Below are positions 1 to 10,377 of a DNA stretch of 64,000 nt, in pieces. The stretch's first letter is position 1; each line of letters opens with the position of its first letter. The position numbers were made by a program, and so were the translations under genes. Where the stretch lies: the NCBI RefSeq assembly GCF_019320115.1, contig NC_089581.1, positions 7,627,707 through 7,691,706 on the forward strand, read 5' to 3'. Under the pieces are notes generated by a model, which had not been told where the DNA came from, searched no databases, and saw only the letters and a program-made list of their open reading frames with translations. Origin of the DNA: Miscanthus floridulus. Taxonomy: Eukaryota; Streptophyta; Magnoliopsida; Poales; Poaceae.

Positions 1-1995
1 AATCATGCCACCGACTTGGTTGAAGAAACATATGATATGGAATTTGATGAATCTAACAGCTCTCAAGTAGCACATGAGAATCTTGATGATGTAGGTGATG
101 AACCATTGAGGGAGGCTATGAAGAACATTTTGGTTGGAGACATCAAGCCTAAAGATGATGAAGATAATGTATAAGTGATTGATCCACCTTCTTCAGCAAG
201 TGTGCCACAAGATGGTGAAAAGGATAGGAGAGTAGAAAATAAAGACACTCATGTCTCCCATGAACAAATGGTGGCACAAGCACAAGATGTTGATGCTCTA
301 CAACCTCCCCCTCAAGTGGTCCATAGAAGAAATACACCTCTACTTCAAGATCATCCACAAGATCTCATCATAGAGAGTCCATCAAAGGGTGTAATGACCC
401 GATCTCAAAAACTTGCTTCATTTATTACTCATCACTTTTTTGTCTCTTGCTTTGAGCCTACTAAGGTAGAAGAAGCTCTTCAACATCCGGATTGGATAAA
501 TGCCATGCATGAAGAGTTGAACAACTTCACCCGCAATGAAGTTTAGACTCTTGAAGAGCGGCCAAAAGGTGTAAGAGTTATTGGAACAAAGTGGGTGTTC
601 TGAAACAAGCAAGATGATCAAGGTGTTGTTGTGAGAAACAAGGCAAGACTAGTTGCAAAGGGGTTCTCTCAAGTTGAAGGTTTGGATTTTGAAGAGACCT
701 TTGCATCGGTTGCAAGATTAGAAGCTATCTGTATCCTCCTTGCATATGCATCACATCATGATTTAAAACTTTATCAAATGGATGTGAAAAGTGCATTTTT
801 AAATGGCTTTATTAATGAACTAGTCTATATTGATCAACCTCCCAGGTTTGAAGACCCTAGATATCCTAATCATATTTATAGGTTGTCCAAGGCACTATAT
901 GGGCTTAAGCGAGCACCAAGAGCTTGGTATGAGCGCCTTTGGGACTTCCTCATTGAGAAAGGCTTCACTATTGGGAAGGTCAACACCACACTATTCACCA
1001 AGAAGCTTGATGGGCATATCTTCATTTGTCAATTGTATGTTGATGATATCATCTTTGGATCATCAAATGAAGATTCATGCAAAGAATTTGGTGAATTGAC
1101 GTCAAAGGAGTTCGAGATGTCAATGATTTAAGAGCTTACATTCTTTCTTGGTTTTCAAGTCAAGCAAATGAGAGAAGGGATTTTCATCTCTCAAGAGAAA
1201 TATACTAATGATCTTCTCAAGAGATTCAAGATGGATGAATGTAAGCCAATCAAGACTCCAATGCCAACCAATGGACATCTCGACCTAGATGAGGGAGGTA
1301 ACCCGGTTGATTAAACTCTCTACCGCTTTATGATTGGTAGCTTGTTGTATTTGACCGTATCTAGGCCCAACATCATGTTTAGTGTGTGTATGTGTGCTAG
1401 GTTTTAAGCTAATCCCAAAGAAACTCATTTAATTGCCGTAAAAAGAATCCTTACGTATCTTAAGCACACACCAAGCATTGGTCTTTGGTATCTCAAAGGA
1501 GCTATATTTGAATTAGTTGGCTATTCCGATTCGGATTATACAGGTTGCAAAGTTGATAGAAAGAGCACATCTGGAGGGTGCCATTTGCTTGGTAGATCAC
1601 TTGTGTCTTGGTCCTTCAAGAAGCAAAATAGTGTGGCTTTATCCACCGCCAAAGCAGAATACATTGCCACGGGTGCTTATTGTGCACAAATACTTTATAT
1701 GAAACAAACTTTACTAAACTATGGTGTAGTTCTAGATAAAGTACCTCTTTTGTGTGATAATAAAAGTACAGTAAAACTTGCAAATAATCTGGTTCAACAC
1801 TCTCGCACCAAGCATATACATATCCGCCATCACTTTCTTAGAGATCATGTTACTAAAAATGATATATCACTAGAAGGTGTAAGGACCGAGGATCAATTGA
1901 CGGATATCTTCACTAAACCGCTAGATGAGGCAATATTTTGTAGATTGTGGAATAAGCTCAATGTGCTTGATTTTAGTAACTTCACTAAAAATTAA
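1..1995 (+). pseudogene. pol: SIRE/Maximus-type copia pol remnant (RT and RNase H)
   Basis: This is the 3' part of a Ty1-copia polyprotein entering from beyond the left edge. The order is the linker after integrase (1-540), reverse transcriptase (about 590-1500) with the YVDD catalytic box at 1036-1047 and the preceding [11 protein letters not shown] motif, then copia RNase H (about 1510-1995) with the SDSDYTGC and KAEYIA motifs and the ADIFTKPL-like tail (here TDIFTKPL). It aligns along its whole length with the second copia element at 60300-62281 at high identity. In-frame stops at about 172, 544, 601, 1129, 1312 and 1405 break it; most look like CAA/CAG-to-TAA/TAG or TGG-to-TAG/TGA changes. 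Copia family membership is certain; the SIRE lineage assignment rests on the large gag of the sister copy and the extra ORF after pol. Confidence 0.93.
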
Positions 1996-2730
1996 ACTTG
2001 TGTTGTCCCTTGCATTGCATTGTAATATACAACATGTTTAATGTTTTGTAATGCATATAGGGCTTGTCTAACATGGTTAAGATAACCGCCGAAAAGCGTG
2101 TGAAGAAGCTTAACCTTGGATCAATCTTGACAAGCAACTAGATTTACTTTCAAGTATTGCATTGCATATGCATGATTGTTGTTTGTCATTTGTCTTCAAA
2201 TTGCCCTCTTATTGCCTAATTTCTTAAAAAGAATTATAGCCTAAGGCAAAATATTTTGAAAAACTTGAGGGTTTGAGAGAGGTCGCTCACATCAGTCCTA
2301 ATTGGTGTTTATTTGGATCTTATTCGAGTTGGGACTTGATTGGGAATAGACAGCGCGAAGGACTTTGAAGATTCGCTGAAGAAAGAGTCACCGGACGCTG
2401 CACCGGACTCTGGAGTCTAGCGTCCGATCAGTTCACAGGAGGTGAACTCGCTGTGAAGGAGTGACCAGACTCTGGCTTTCAGTGTCCAGTCAGAAGGCTT
2501 TTAGCGTCTAGTCAAGAGGAAGAAGACGAAGGCTGTATTGACCGGACTCTGGCCGCGTCCGGTCGGTGTCCACCGGACGCATCCGGTCATGATTCTAGAG
2601 GATTTAGACCTCTCTAGAATCGACCGGACACTAGGTGGCAGTGTCTGGTCGCTGCCACCGGAGCGTCCGGTCAGTAGATTTTGTGCGGTTTTAGGACTCT
2701 TCTCTGTTTCCTTTTCTGACTGGGGGCCAC
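1996..2730 (+). promoter_or_regulatory. Post-pol spacer with GACCGGACGC motif array
   Basis: Non-coding spacer between pol and the extra ORF of the first copia element. From about 2385 to 2680 it carries roughly a dozen exact or one-to-two-mismatch copies of GACCGGACGC and its reverse complement GCGTCCGGTC. The same motif array occurs in the element's LTR (18330-18770) and in both places in the second element. Here it ends about 50 bp before a TATA-like TATTTAA (2733-2739). The promoter role is inferred from that placement. Confidence 0.5.
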
Positions 2731-3525
2731 CTTATTTAACCAAAGCGCCGGTGTTTTGACCTATTCTATCCATCGACATCGCCGTCGTGCCCTCATCATC
2801 CCGAGCCACCGCATCTCGCCCATCGGATTTGCCACCGCAGCTCCTGCCCATGCTCGCCTCTATTCGCACCACCGTGCCGTAGCCCCTACAGTGCCCACAC
2901 CACCGCTGCAGCGCCGCCCTACTGCGCTGTCCCGAGCCCGCGTGCCGCCGCATCACCCACGTGCCTCCTTGCTACGCCACCAGCGCTGCCATGCCCTAGC
3001 AGCAGTGTCGTGCCCTGCCTATGCCTGCCACCAGAGCCACCATAGCAGCTCCTCCACACCCGCACCTTGCCTCGCTACTGTGCCTCCACAACCACTGTGC
3101 TGCCCACAACCAGCATCGGTAAACCCTAACTTTGGAACCCTAACTGCCCTAGTTTTAGCACAACGGACCCTCGGCCATCGATTCACCACATCACATTGCC
3201 GATCCTCGCCGACCAGCAACCCTAGCCGATTTGGTGTCCCCCGATCCGTTCCTCCTCTTGTCGTTTCACCGGTTCGACAGGTAGCAAGCCCTACGTTTCA
3301 ATTTTGTACCTAATTGCTTGCTCTATTAGTGTTTCGTTCTCTAGATGCATAATCTAGGTTATTTGTATATCCTATCTATTCTATCGTGCCACGAGCCGGT
3401 TCCGTTGAGGTGTCAGTGGCAGTTGTCAGTCAACTCAGGGCCAAGCTCACTAGTATGGAACAAGGCCAAGGCTCGCAAGTGTCAGCGACAGTTGATCTTT
3501 GTCAGGGGCAGTTGATTCATCTTAG
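2731..3525 (+). promoter_or_regulatory. Putative internal promoter, GC-rich leader and intron of the extra ORF
   Basis: A TATA-like box (TATTTAA, 2733-2739) is followed by a GC-rich, Pro/Ala/Arg-coding leader. A candidate intron has donor CAG|GTAGCA at 3281 and acceptor CTTAG at 3521-3525, ten bases before the ATG of the extra ORF. The second element has the same arrangement: donor CAG|GTAGCA at 63501, acceptor ending 63722, ATG at 63732. Conservation of donor, acceptor and spacing in two diverged copies is the evidence; no transcript was seen. The 185-codon open frame at 2756-3313 runs across the donor and is poorly conserved between copies, so I treat it as leader, not protein. Confidence 0.4.
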
Positions 3526-3534
3526 ATCCTTTAG

Positions 3535-5636
3535 ATGGCTCGTACAAAGAATGTCGGAGGTGGTCCCAGTGACGAGGATCCAAGGCCGTCGCCTCACCAG
3601 CCTATAGAACCTAAAGGCAAGGTGACCAAGAAGTTGGTAGTCAGGAAGCGCAAGTATCCATATATAGACACAGCGAGAGCTGCCATAGTTGCAGAGGCCA
3701 CAGAGCATGCTAAGAGCGGAGGCGCTCGCAGTGGAGTCCGGATTGCTAATCCACTTTCATCAGAGGCGATGGCTTCACTACAGCGAGTTGAGCGCCTTTA
3801 TGGTGGTCCAGCTGGAACCCTCATGATTGGAGGATGGCGTGTTGCCATTAACGAGGTTCAACCTCAGGGGGAGCCACAGCAGCAGCCTCAGCCAGCTCAG
3901 CAGTCTCAGTTGCCTCAGCCAGCTCAGCAGACTTAGGAGCCACAGCCAGCACAGCAGTCTCAGGAGGGTGAGCAGGTTCAGCGGGCCAAGGAGACAGAGC
4001 TGGCACCACAACCATAGTTACGCTGCTCTAGTCGTACTCATGTCCCAGTTTCACCGAGGCCAGTCACTCAGTGGAGGGGTTCTCGTCCACCACCTTGACC
4101 ACAGGGTCCACCTCTAATGACCCATCTTGATCTAAGGGCTGCCATGGCCAAGCAGGTGCAGCAGCTGAGGTTCATTGACTTTGAGGTCTGGTTTCCTCCC
4201 AGGAGGGATGAGAGAGCATCAGAGGGATTCTATACACCCCTATAGGAGGACTTCTATAATGCTTATCTGAACAGCGGAGCAGTCTTCAGACCACAGAGAG
4301 TGTGCAACATAGAGTCTATTGTTGCAGCAGCTAGAGAGCACATTCGCCCCTACCTTGCATATCTGCTAGGGCTGACAGATTTGATTAGATGAACTAGATT
4401 ATATGTTCCATCTTGGGTTCGTCAGTTCTATGCATCTCTCTGGATTGACTCCCACCATAGGTTTATTCACTTTGTATTCGGTGGCAGAGACTATCGGTTG
4501 ATGAGCACCAGAGTCAAGGAGATTCTCAGGCTTTAGGAGTAGCTAGTCAGGTTCCATGAGGTGTGCTATGGAAAGACTGCACCCCCTAGATGCCCTCATG
4601 GTGGCATGGTACTCCTACAGACTTGGTACGTCACTGCTTCATAGAGCCCTTTAGTGAGGGGTCGAGGAGGAACCCTAGTGATCTCACGCTCACTGCTCGT
4701 GTTCTTGAGGCTATTATGAGGAGGACTTTACTTCTGAGGATAGGATATAGAGAGGGATTGACCCAGATTTAGCTATGGCTTCTCAACTCTCTTATGCAGT
4801 AGACAGTTTTTGATATCTGGGATCTTCTTCTGTCAGAGATGGAGGACACTATAGTTGAGGGCTTCAGAGGTCATAGGCAGCTACCCTATGCTCATTGGGT
4901 CACATTCCTTATCCACAAAGCAGTTATAGTTAGGTCACCTGAGATGATTGCTGAGTATAGTGGTGCCACTATAGAGTTTCCTACTTATAACCTGACTCAG
5001 GTGATCCACCACAGTACACCATAGGCACCTAGTCAACCGCACCATCGTCCAGAGGTGCCAGAGACTGTAGCCTAGTAGGATGATATTATTAGGGACATTG
5101 CAGCCACAGAGGAGGAGGAGCTTGCTCAGCAGGAGGGGTTGGTCACTAGCGAGCCTAGTGATAGTTCTGATGATGACTATTAGCCCATTCCACAGATGCC
5201 TCCACGACAACATGATGTTGAGGTCGGTAGCTCCAGTTCAGCGCCACCTACCCCGCAGACTGACCCCAGTCTTCTTGCTATACTTGAGCGGATGAGGCAG
5301 GACTAGGCCAGACAGGCTCATGAGACAGCTGCTACGCTTGCTCAGTTCTAGACTCGGCAGGATGAGTACTAGCGCCAGCAGCTTGTTATTCAGCAGCAGA
5401 CACAGGCACTATAGCAGCAGCAGCAGGCTATGCATCAGCAGTAGTTTCTTAGGTTCATGCATCATGTAGTGTAGGCGATTGGGGCCCCACCGCCACAAGC
5501 TTTGCCCTAGCTTGGTCAGCCTGCTACCACTTCGATGACTCCAGCGTTATAGCCTAGTGGGCTTCAGAGTTAGGGACAGCCACCAGCATAGTATGCTTCA
5601 CCGACAGAGTAGGTGTCCCAGTGGTATGAATGTAGT
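3535..5636 (+). pseudogene. Extra (env-position) ORF of SIRE-type copia element, decayed
   Basis: The start at 3535 encodes a basic N-terminus beginning MARTKNVGGGPSDEDPRP; the second element has the homologous start MVHVKNVGGGPGDEDPRH at 63732. The first about 125 codons are open, then the frame is broken by many TAG stops and some shifts to about 5636. Downstream are recognisable a hydrophilic Q/P-rich stretch, a globular region around 4160-5030 (containing PSWVRQFYASLWIDSHHRF) and a Gln-rich C-terminus. The globular part resembles by eye the 'putative plant transposon protein' type of domain rather than a viral envelope; I see no convincing signal peptide or membrane anchor. SIRE/Maximus elements are known to carry an extra ORF here, often called env-like. 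Function unknown. Confidence 0.6.
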
Positions 5637-5812
5637 GCAGGACTTTGTTTTTCCTTTGGCCATACTATTAAGGGGGTATGAATGGGTAGCTTGACCTAGG
5701 TGAGACTAGTGAGTTAGGTGTGGTGTACACTTGTTAAAACTAGCACTAGGTAGCTCCACAACAGCCTTTTGATTCAATGGAGCAAACTTCATTCACATAT
5801 GATCGAGAGTTG
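5637..5812 (+). repeat. Copia element 1, 3' LTR, left piece (5' end missing)
   Basis: This stretch matches 55406-55577 inside the LTR of the second copia element, but the first about 240 bp of that LTR and the polypurine tract are absent. The extra-ORF remnant runs straight into LTR sequence at about 5632-5640, indicating an internal deletion. The LTR is interrupted at 5812 by the gypsy element and resumes at 18306. Confidence 0.85.
5808..5812. other. Target-site duplication AGTTG, left copy
   Basis: AGTTG directly precedes the gypsy terminus TGTTGACACC and is repeated at 18306-18310 directly after the terminus ...CATCAACA. It proves the gypsy insertion into the copia LTR. Confidence 0.95.
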
Positions 5813-6005
5813 TGTTGACACCGTTTTTTGTATGTGACAAAATGATCGGAGTGGACTAATCGGCAAGGGGAAAGTTACTGTGTACTTTGATAGCCGATGA
5901 AAACCAGCTTGTAAAGATGGTTGCCGATAGCTGGTGATGGTCGATGGAAAGGTTGGTTTAGACTCGGGCGTTGCCGATGAGGTTGGAGGTGTTATTGTCG
6001 ATGCC

Positions 6006-6149
6006 GATGAAGGGAGGTTTGAAGACTACTGCCGATGCAACAGTGAGTATGACGATGAAGGAAGGCTTGAAGACTACTGCCGATGCAGCAGTGAGTATGC
6101 CGATGAAGGAAGACTTGAAGACTACTGCCAATGAAATAGGGGATATGCC
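6006..6149 (+). repeat. 48-bp tandem repeat in LTR (3 units)
   Basis: Three consecutive 48-bp units start at 6006, 6054 and 6102 (GATGAAGG...GAAGACTACTGCC...GTGAGTATG), the third degenerate. Each unit carries the GCCGAT motif. The 3' LTR copy lies at 17635-17778. Lying about 175 bp upstream of the TATA box, it may be an enhancer-like array (inference). Confidence 0.85.
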
Positions 6150-6323
6150 GATGAGAAGGAAGATGGCGAGATTTTCATCGTAATGGAGGCGGACAGGGAA
6201 ATAGATAGGAGTTGATTTCCTTTTCTATATTTGTTAGAGTATGGTTCATGTAAGAGTCACGTGTTTCCTTAGATATGGGCTTGGTGTCCTAGTTGTGTTC
6301 GGTTGTGTCTCTTTAGATCAGGG

Positions 6324-6331
6324 TATAAATA
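6324..6331 (+). promoter_or_regulatory. LTR TATA box TATAAATA
   Basis: TATAAATA in the 5' LTR with an AT-rich leader following; the 3' LTR has the identical box at 17953-17960. The expected position of the sense gag-pol promoter. Confidence 0.75.
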
Positions 6332-6676
6332 TGGAGTGAGGGGCAATGTAAAAAATATATCAATCAATATCAAAAACCAATTTTTACTCCTATTTGCATC
6401 TACTTACTTTTCGGCAACTTCGTCAATTTGCATATTTTTCCTTTTTACGAGTTCTCATTGATTCGGCGAGCTGCATCGCTTCAGTGCGACCTTCGGCGAT
6501 TCTCGAGTTCCGCGTGAGCACCTCTTGGCCGTGACTTCCGGGCGTATCGCTGTTGTCAGGACCAAAGTACTCGTATCTTCATCCTTGTCGATTAACAGGT
6601 CAAATCGACTGGCACGCTTTGGATATCGATTTGGGTATTAGCCCTTTGTGTTTGCAGATCCACTTTTGCATCAACA

Positions 6677-6706
6677 CATCTTTTGGCACGCTCGGTGGGA
6701 CAAATC
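6677..6706 (+). other. Putative primer-binding site of Tat element
   Basis: Directly downstream of the 5' LTR is CATCTTTTGGCACGCTCGG, containing the TGGCACGCTCGGTGGGAC sequence usually seen at the primer-binding site of Tat elements. The matching tRNA was not verified. Confidence 0.55.
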
Positions 6707-6718
6707 AATCCGATCAAT

Positions 6719-9690
6719 ATGTTCAATTCCGAGATCGATGCGGGGAACATTATCGCGGTATCAGAAGAAGATCTTAAGGAAGAACAGAGGCAGGCTATGG
6801 AAAAGGCTGTAGAAGAATACAGGCAGCTTTGTCTGAAATCGTTTAGCCTGAACAAGAGTGGACAAGTCATCCAGAAGCAAGATTTGCCGTTGCCTCGGCA
6901 GGTTACCTTTGACTCCAATCCTGGTAAACTTCAAGAGATGGTTAATTCTACAGTAAATCATGCTTTGATTAATCATTCCAATGTGCCCAATACTGTTCAT
7001 AATGCTATGGTTCGAACTCTCAAAGAAGGACAAGCATCACCGCATTACGTTGGGCCTGCCTATCACCAACCAGAGCCCACATCTGTCAATACTCCATCGG
7101 CTCCCTCGGCCGTTGTGGGTACAGAAGTTACTTCTTCTCCAGTATCGGCAGGCTTACCTAATATTCAATCTACACCGATACGATCAGGAGGACGAATTCA
7201 GCTAGTACAGATCTATCGGCATCAGCTATGTCAGGCCCTGTGTCTCAGAATAGCCAGGTTCCTACTAATTGGTGGGGATATGGTATGCCTCCGGAGTCAT
7301 CTGCTTTCAATCCTGTATTACCTCAAGTGTTTGATGCAGTGGGAAAAGCTCCTATACCATCGGCTGTTTCACCGATGGTTCAAGTGCCTCAATATGTCAC
7401 TGCAACTACTGTGCAATCAACTCCAGGAGGTTTCCAGATGCCTTTGGTTCAAGCACCCAATTCAAGTCCATCGGCAAGCTTACTGCCGATGCAGCAGAAA
7501 GCCCCTGTTATGAGTCAAACTGGGGTTCAGTTCATGCCTCAAGCTGGTTATAATTATCCAACAATTTCAGCAAATTACCAGCCATCGGCAAGTTTTATAC
7601 CGATGAGTTCTAGTAATGGTTGGTCAGGACAGTTACCTGTTCAACATACAGTTCAGCAAAATCAACAGATTGCAGGGATTCAACAAGGTCATATGCAAGC
7701 TGGTTTTCAGAATCAAGCATCGGCAGCTCAGCCGATGAATCCTTTCCAATAGGTTAATAGACCACAAGAAACGGCAAATATGCCGATTGTTGGAGATCGT
7801 GGGCCACAAAGATATATGGAGGTATATCAGCAGGTACCCCCTGTAGAAATTCAGCCAGTTCGTCATCAGGAGGCTGATGCTTTTTGGGCCGATAGGATAG
7901 CAGAAATTATGAAGGATCAGTTTGGGATAAAACCCAAGGTCAATACTTATTCTTATCGGACTCCATATCCTCCTGCATATGATCTAATTCCTCTCCCAAA
8001 TCGGTATAAGGTACCAGATTTCACTAAATTCTCCGGGCAAGATGACACATCAACAATGGAACACGTCAATCGCTTCATTATTCAATGTGGAGAGGCGGCT
8101 GGCAGAGATGAATTGAGAGTTCGATTATTTTCATCATCTTTGTCTGGATCAGCATTTACGTGGTTCATTTCATTACCGCCAAATTCTATTATTACCTGGG
8201 CTGATCTAGAAAAACAATTTCATAAGTATTTCTTTGCTGGAATCCATGAAAAGAAGCTTACCGATTTAGTAAAATTGAGACAGCGTAATGATGAATCGGT
8301 GGAAAGCTTTGTGCAAAGGCTACGAGATGTAAAAAATAAGTGCTACAGCCTAGTGCTGGATGATCGGCAGCTTGCCGATCTGGCTTTCTAAGGGTTATTG
8401 CCACATCTTAAAGACAGATATGTTTCTCAGGAGTTTGAAAGTCTCAGTCATCTTGTGCAAAGGATCTCTGATCAAGATACTAGGGTTTTTGAACCTAAAA
8501 AGAATTGGAATAAAAAAGTATCATTTGTTGAAGAAGTAGGAGATTCTGATTCTGATGAAGAACCAGTTATCGGCTTAGCTGAGTGGGTTAAGAATAAAAA
8601 GCCGATATCTTGTCCCTTTGGTCAAAAAGAGCCAGAAAAGTTTACCTTTGATATCACCAAGGCCGACAAAATATTTGATCTTCTGCTTCAAGAGGGCCAA
8701 ATTAAGTTATCACCTAATCATGTGATTCCATCGGTAGAAGAGTTGAAGAAGATCTTGTACTGCAAATGGCACAATGCAACTTCACATAGTACAAATGAGT
8801 GTAAGGTGTTCAGGCAACAGTTACAATCGGCTATTGAATCTAGGAGAATTAAGTTTGGTACCTCCAATGCCTAGAGGCCAATGAAAATTGATCAACACCC
8901 TTTTCCGGCAAATACGTTGGAAGCCAAAGGAAAGACCAAGGTATTGACGTCAGAGGCTGCTGAGAAAAACGCATCAGTGGATCCCCAACATCGGATAACT
9001 ACGGATGATGCAAAAAGTAAGGGTTTGCTGGGAGAAGGCAGTAGTTCCAAAAATCCTCCTCGACCTGGCGTTGTGATTACTCATCGGAGGCAGCAGGAGA
9101 ATTGGCGTCAGCAAAATGACCGATACCGACAACAGCAAGAAGAAAGACGTCGGGAAGAATGGCATCGGCATAAAGATCATTAGAGGTGCCTGTTTTTCAT
9201 CCATTGCTGGGAAGAAGGTATTAAATTGCCAACTGTTGAAAATTGCCCTGAATGCAATGGTTATTATGGGATCAATCGGTCAGAAAGGAGGTTTCAACCC
9301 GGCAATCGGGGTTTATTTATCAATGAGCCGATCAGAGGCAGAGCGTCAGTGCATGATCGGCTGGGGGGCAGACTTAGTGTACATGAAAGGCTTGGTAAAC
9401 GCACTGGATATTTTCCAAGGAATCAAGAGGAGCTTGAGGAAATGGCAAATGCAAGAGTTCCCGATGAAGAAATATTCTATAGGGACCCTAATATACGTCG
9501 TGTAGAATCAACTAGGACCTGTTATCAGTCGGTGTGGAAAACCAAGTTTCCTCGATGGTGCCCGGAGGGTCTGACAAAGACACAGAGAAGGAGGATGCAA
9601 CGTGAGCGTCAGGAGGATTTATACCAAGAGGAAAATTCCTCCAATGAAAGGCCCGGTCATCAGCAGTGGCAGGTAAAATACAAAAATAAG
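6719..9690 (+). pseudogene. gag: Tat gypsy gag (broken)
   Basis: The ATG at 6719 follows the primer site. The N-terminal part is low complexity, rich in P, Q, S and V. A retrotransposon gag (capsid) domain lies at about 8020-8400, with FSGQDDTSTMEHVNRFI near its start and AFTWFISLPP and KYFFAGI in its core. Cys/His-containing stretches follow (CKWHNATSHSTNEC at about 8761-8805; a Cys-rich patch CPECNGYYG at about 9244). The frame is broken by a shift near 7195 (short A run), and by stops at 7750, 8389, 8872 and 9181. Gag would form the virus-like particle. Several ATCGGCA/TGCCGAT inverted pairs lie inside this coding region. Confidence 0.88.
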
Positions 9691-10377
9691 GGTCCATCGG
9701 CAGATGTTAATATGGTATTCATGTTGCCGATGGAGTTTTTAGCACTATCTGATAATGAGGAAGAAGTTGCTCTCTCTGATCAAGTAGCTCAGTTAACACT
9801 AGATCCAATGATGGCTGTTTTTGAGAAACCTACCGATGACGAGAGACAGCATCTTAAGGCTTTATTTGTGAAGGGCAGAGTTGATGGGCAGCCTGTGTCT
9901 AAGGTACTTATTGATGGAGGGGCTGCGATTAATATTATGCCTTATGTGATGTATCGGAAACTTGGTAAGGGAGATCAAGACTTGACCAAAACCGATATGA
10001 TGCTGAAAGATTTTGAAGGCAATGTGTCACCGGCTAAAGGGGCAGTGTGCGTTGAATTGACCATCGGCAGCAAAACCTTGCCGACGACGTTCTTTGTTAT
10101 TAACGGCAAGGGTGCATATAATCTGCTTCTAGGGAGGGATTGGATTCATGCTAATTGTTGTGTTCCTTCTACAATGCATCAATGCCTCGTACAGTGGATT
10201 GGGGATAAGATTGAGGTCGTCCCTGGTGATTCTTCTTATATCATCGCATCGGCAGAATCAGATACTTATGAGCGAACTAAATGCATGTCAGGAGAAGCTT
10301 GGGAAAAAGAGTTCCTTAGAGTTGCTGATTATGAAATTCCACCGATCCAAGCAGTCGGTTCTGAAGAAGAGTTTTAA
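9691..10377 (+). pseudogene. pol: Tat gypsy aspartic protease region
   Basis: Continues gag in the same frame. The retropepsin core LIDGGAAINIMP begins at about 9907 with the catalytic Asp at 9913, and the flap-to-C-terminal motif NLLLGRDWIHAN lies at about 10118. The usual active-site triplet D-S/T-G is D-G-G here, as in many Tat elements. The frame changes at about 10375 (run of T), disconnecting it from RT. Protease would cut Gag-Pol. Confidence 0.88.

Larger units (their letters stand above)
5813..6676 (+). repeat. Tat gypsy 5' LTR
   Basis: Starts TGTTGACACC and ends CATCAACA; same length as the 3' LTR at 17442-18305 with no indels. It contains a TATA box and a three-unit tandem repeat. 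Confidence 0.97.

Noticed and set aside
2756..3313. 185-codon Pro/Ala/His-rich open frame
   Set aside because: The equivalent part of the second copia element does not conserve its codons, and a conserved splice donor lies inside it; more likely a GC-rich untranslated leader.
5934..6183. Short acidic open frame repeated in both gypsy LTRs (DEGRLEDYCRC units)
   Set aside because: It is the translation of the 48-bp LTR tandem repeat upstream of the TATA box; the repeat period (16 codons) keeps it open.
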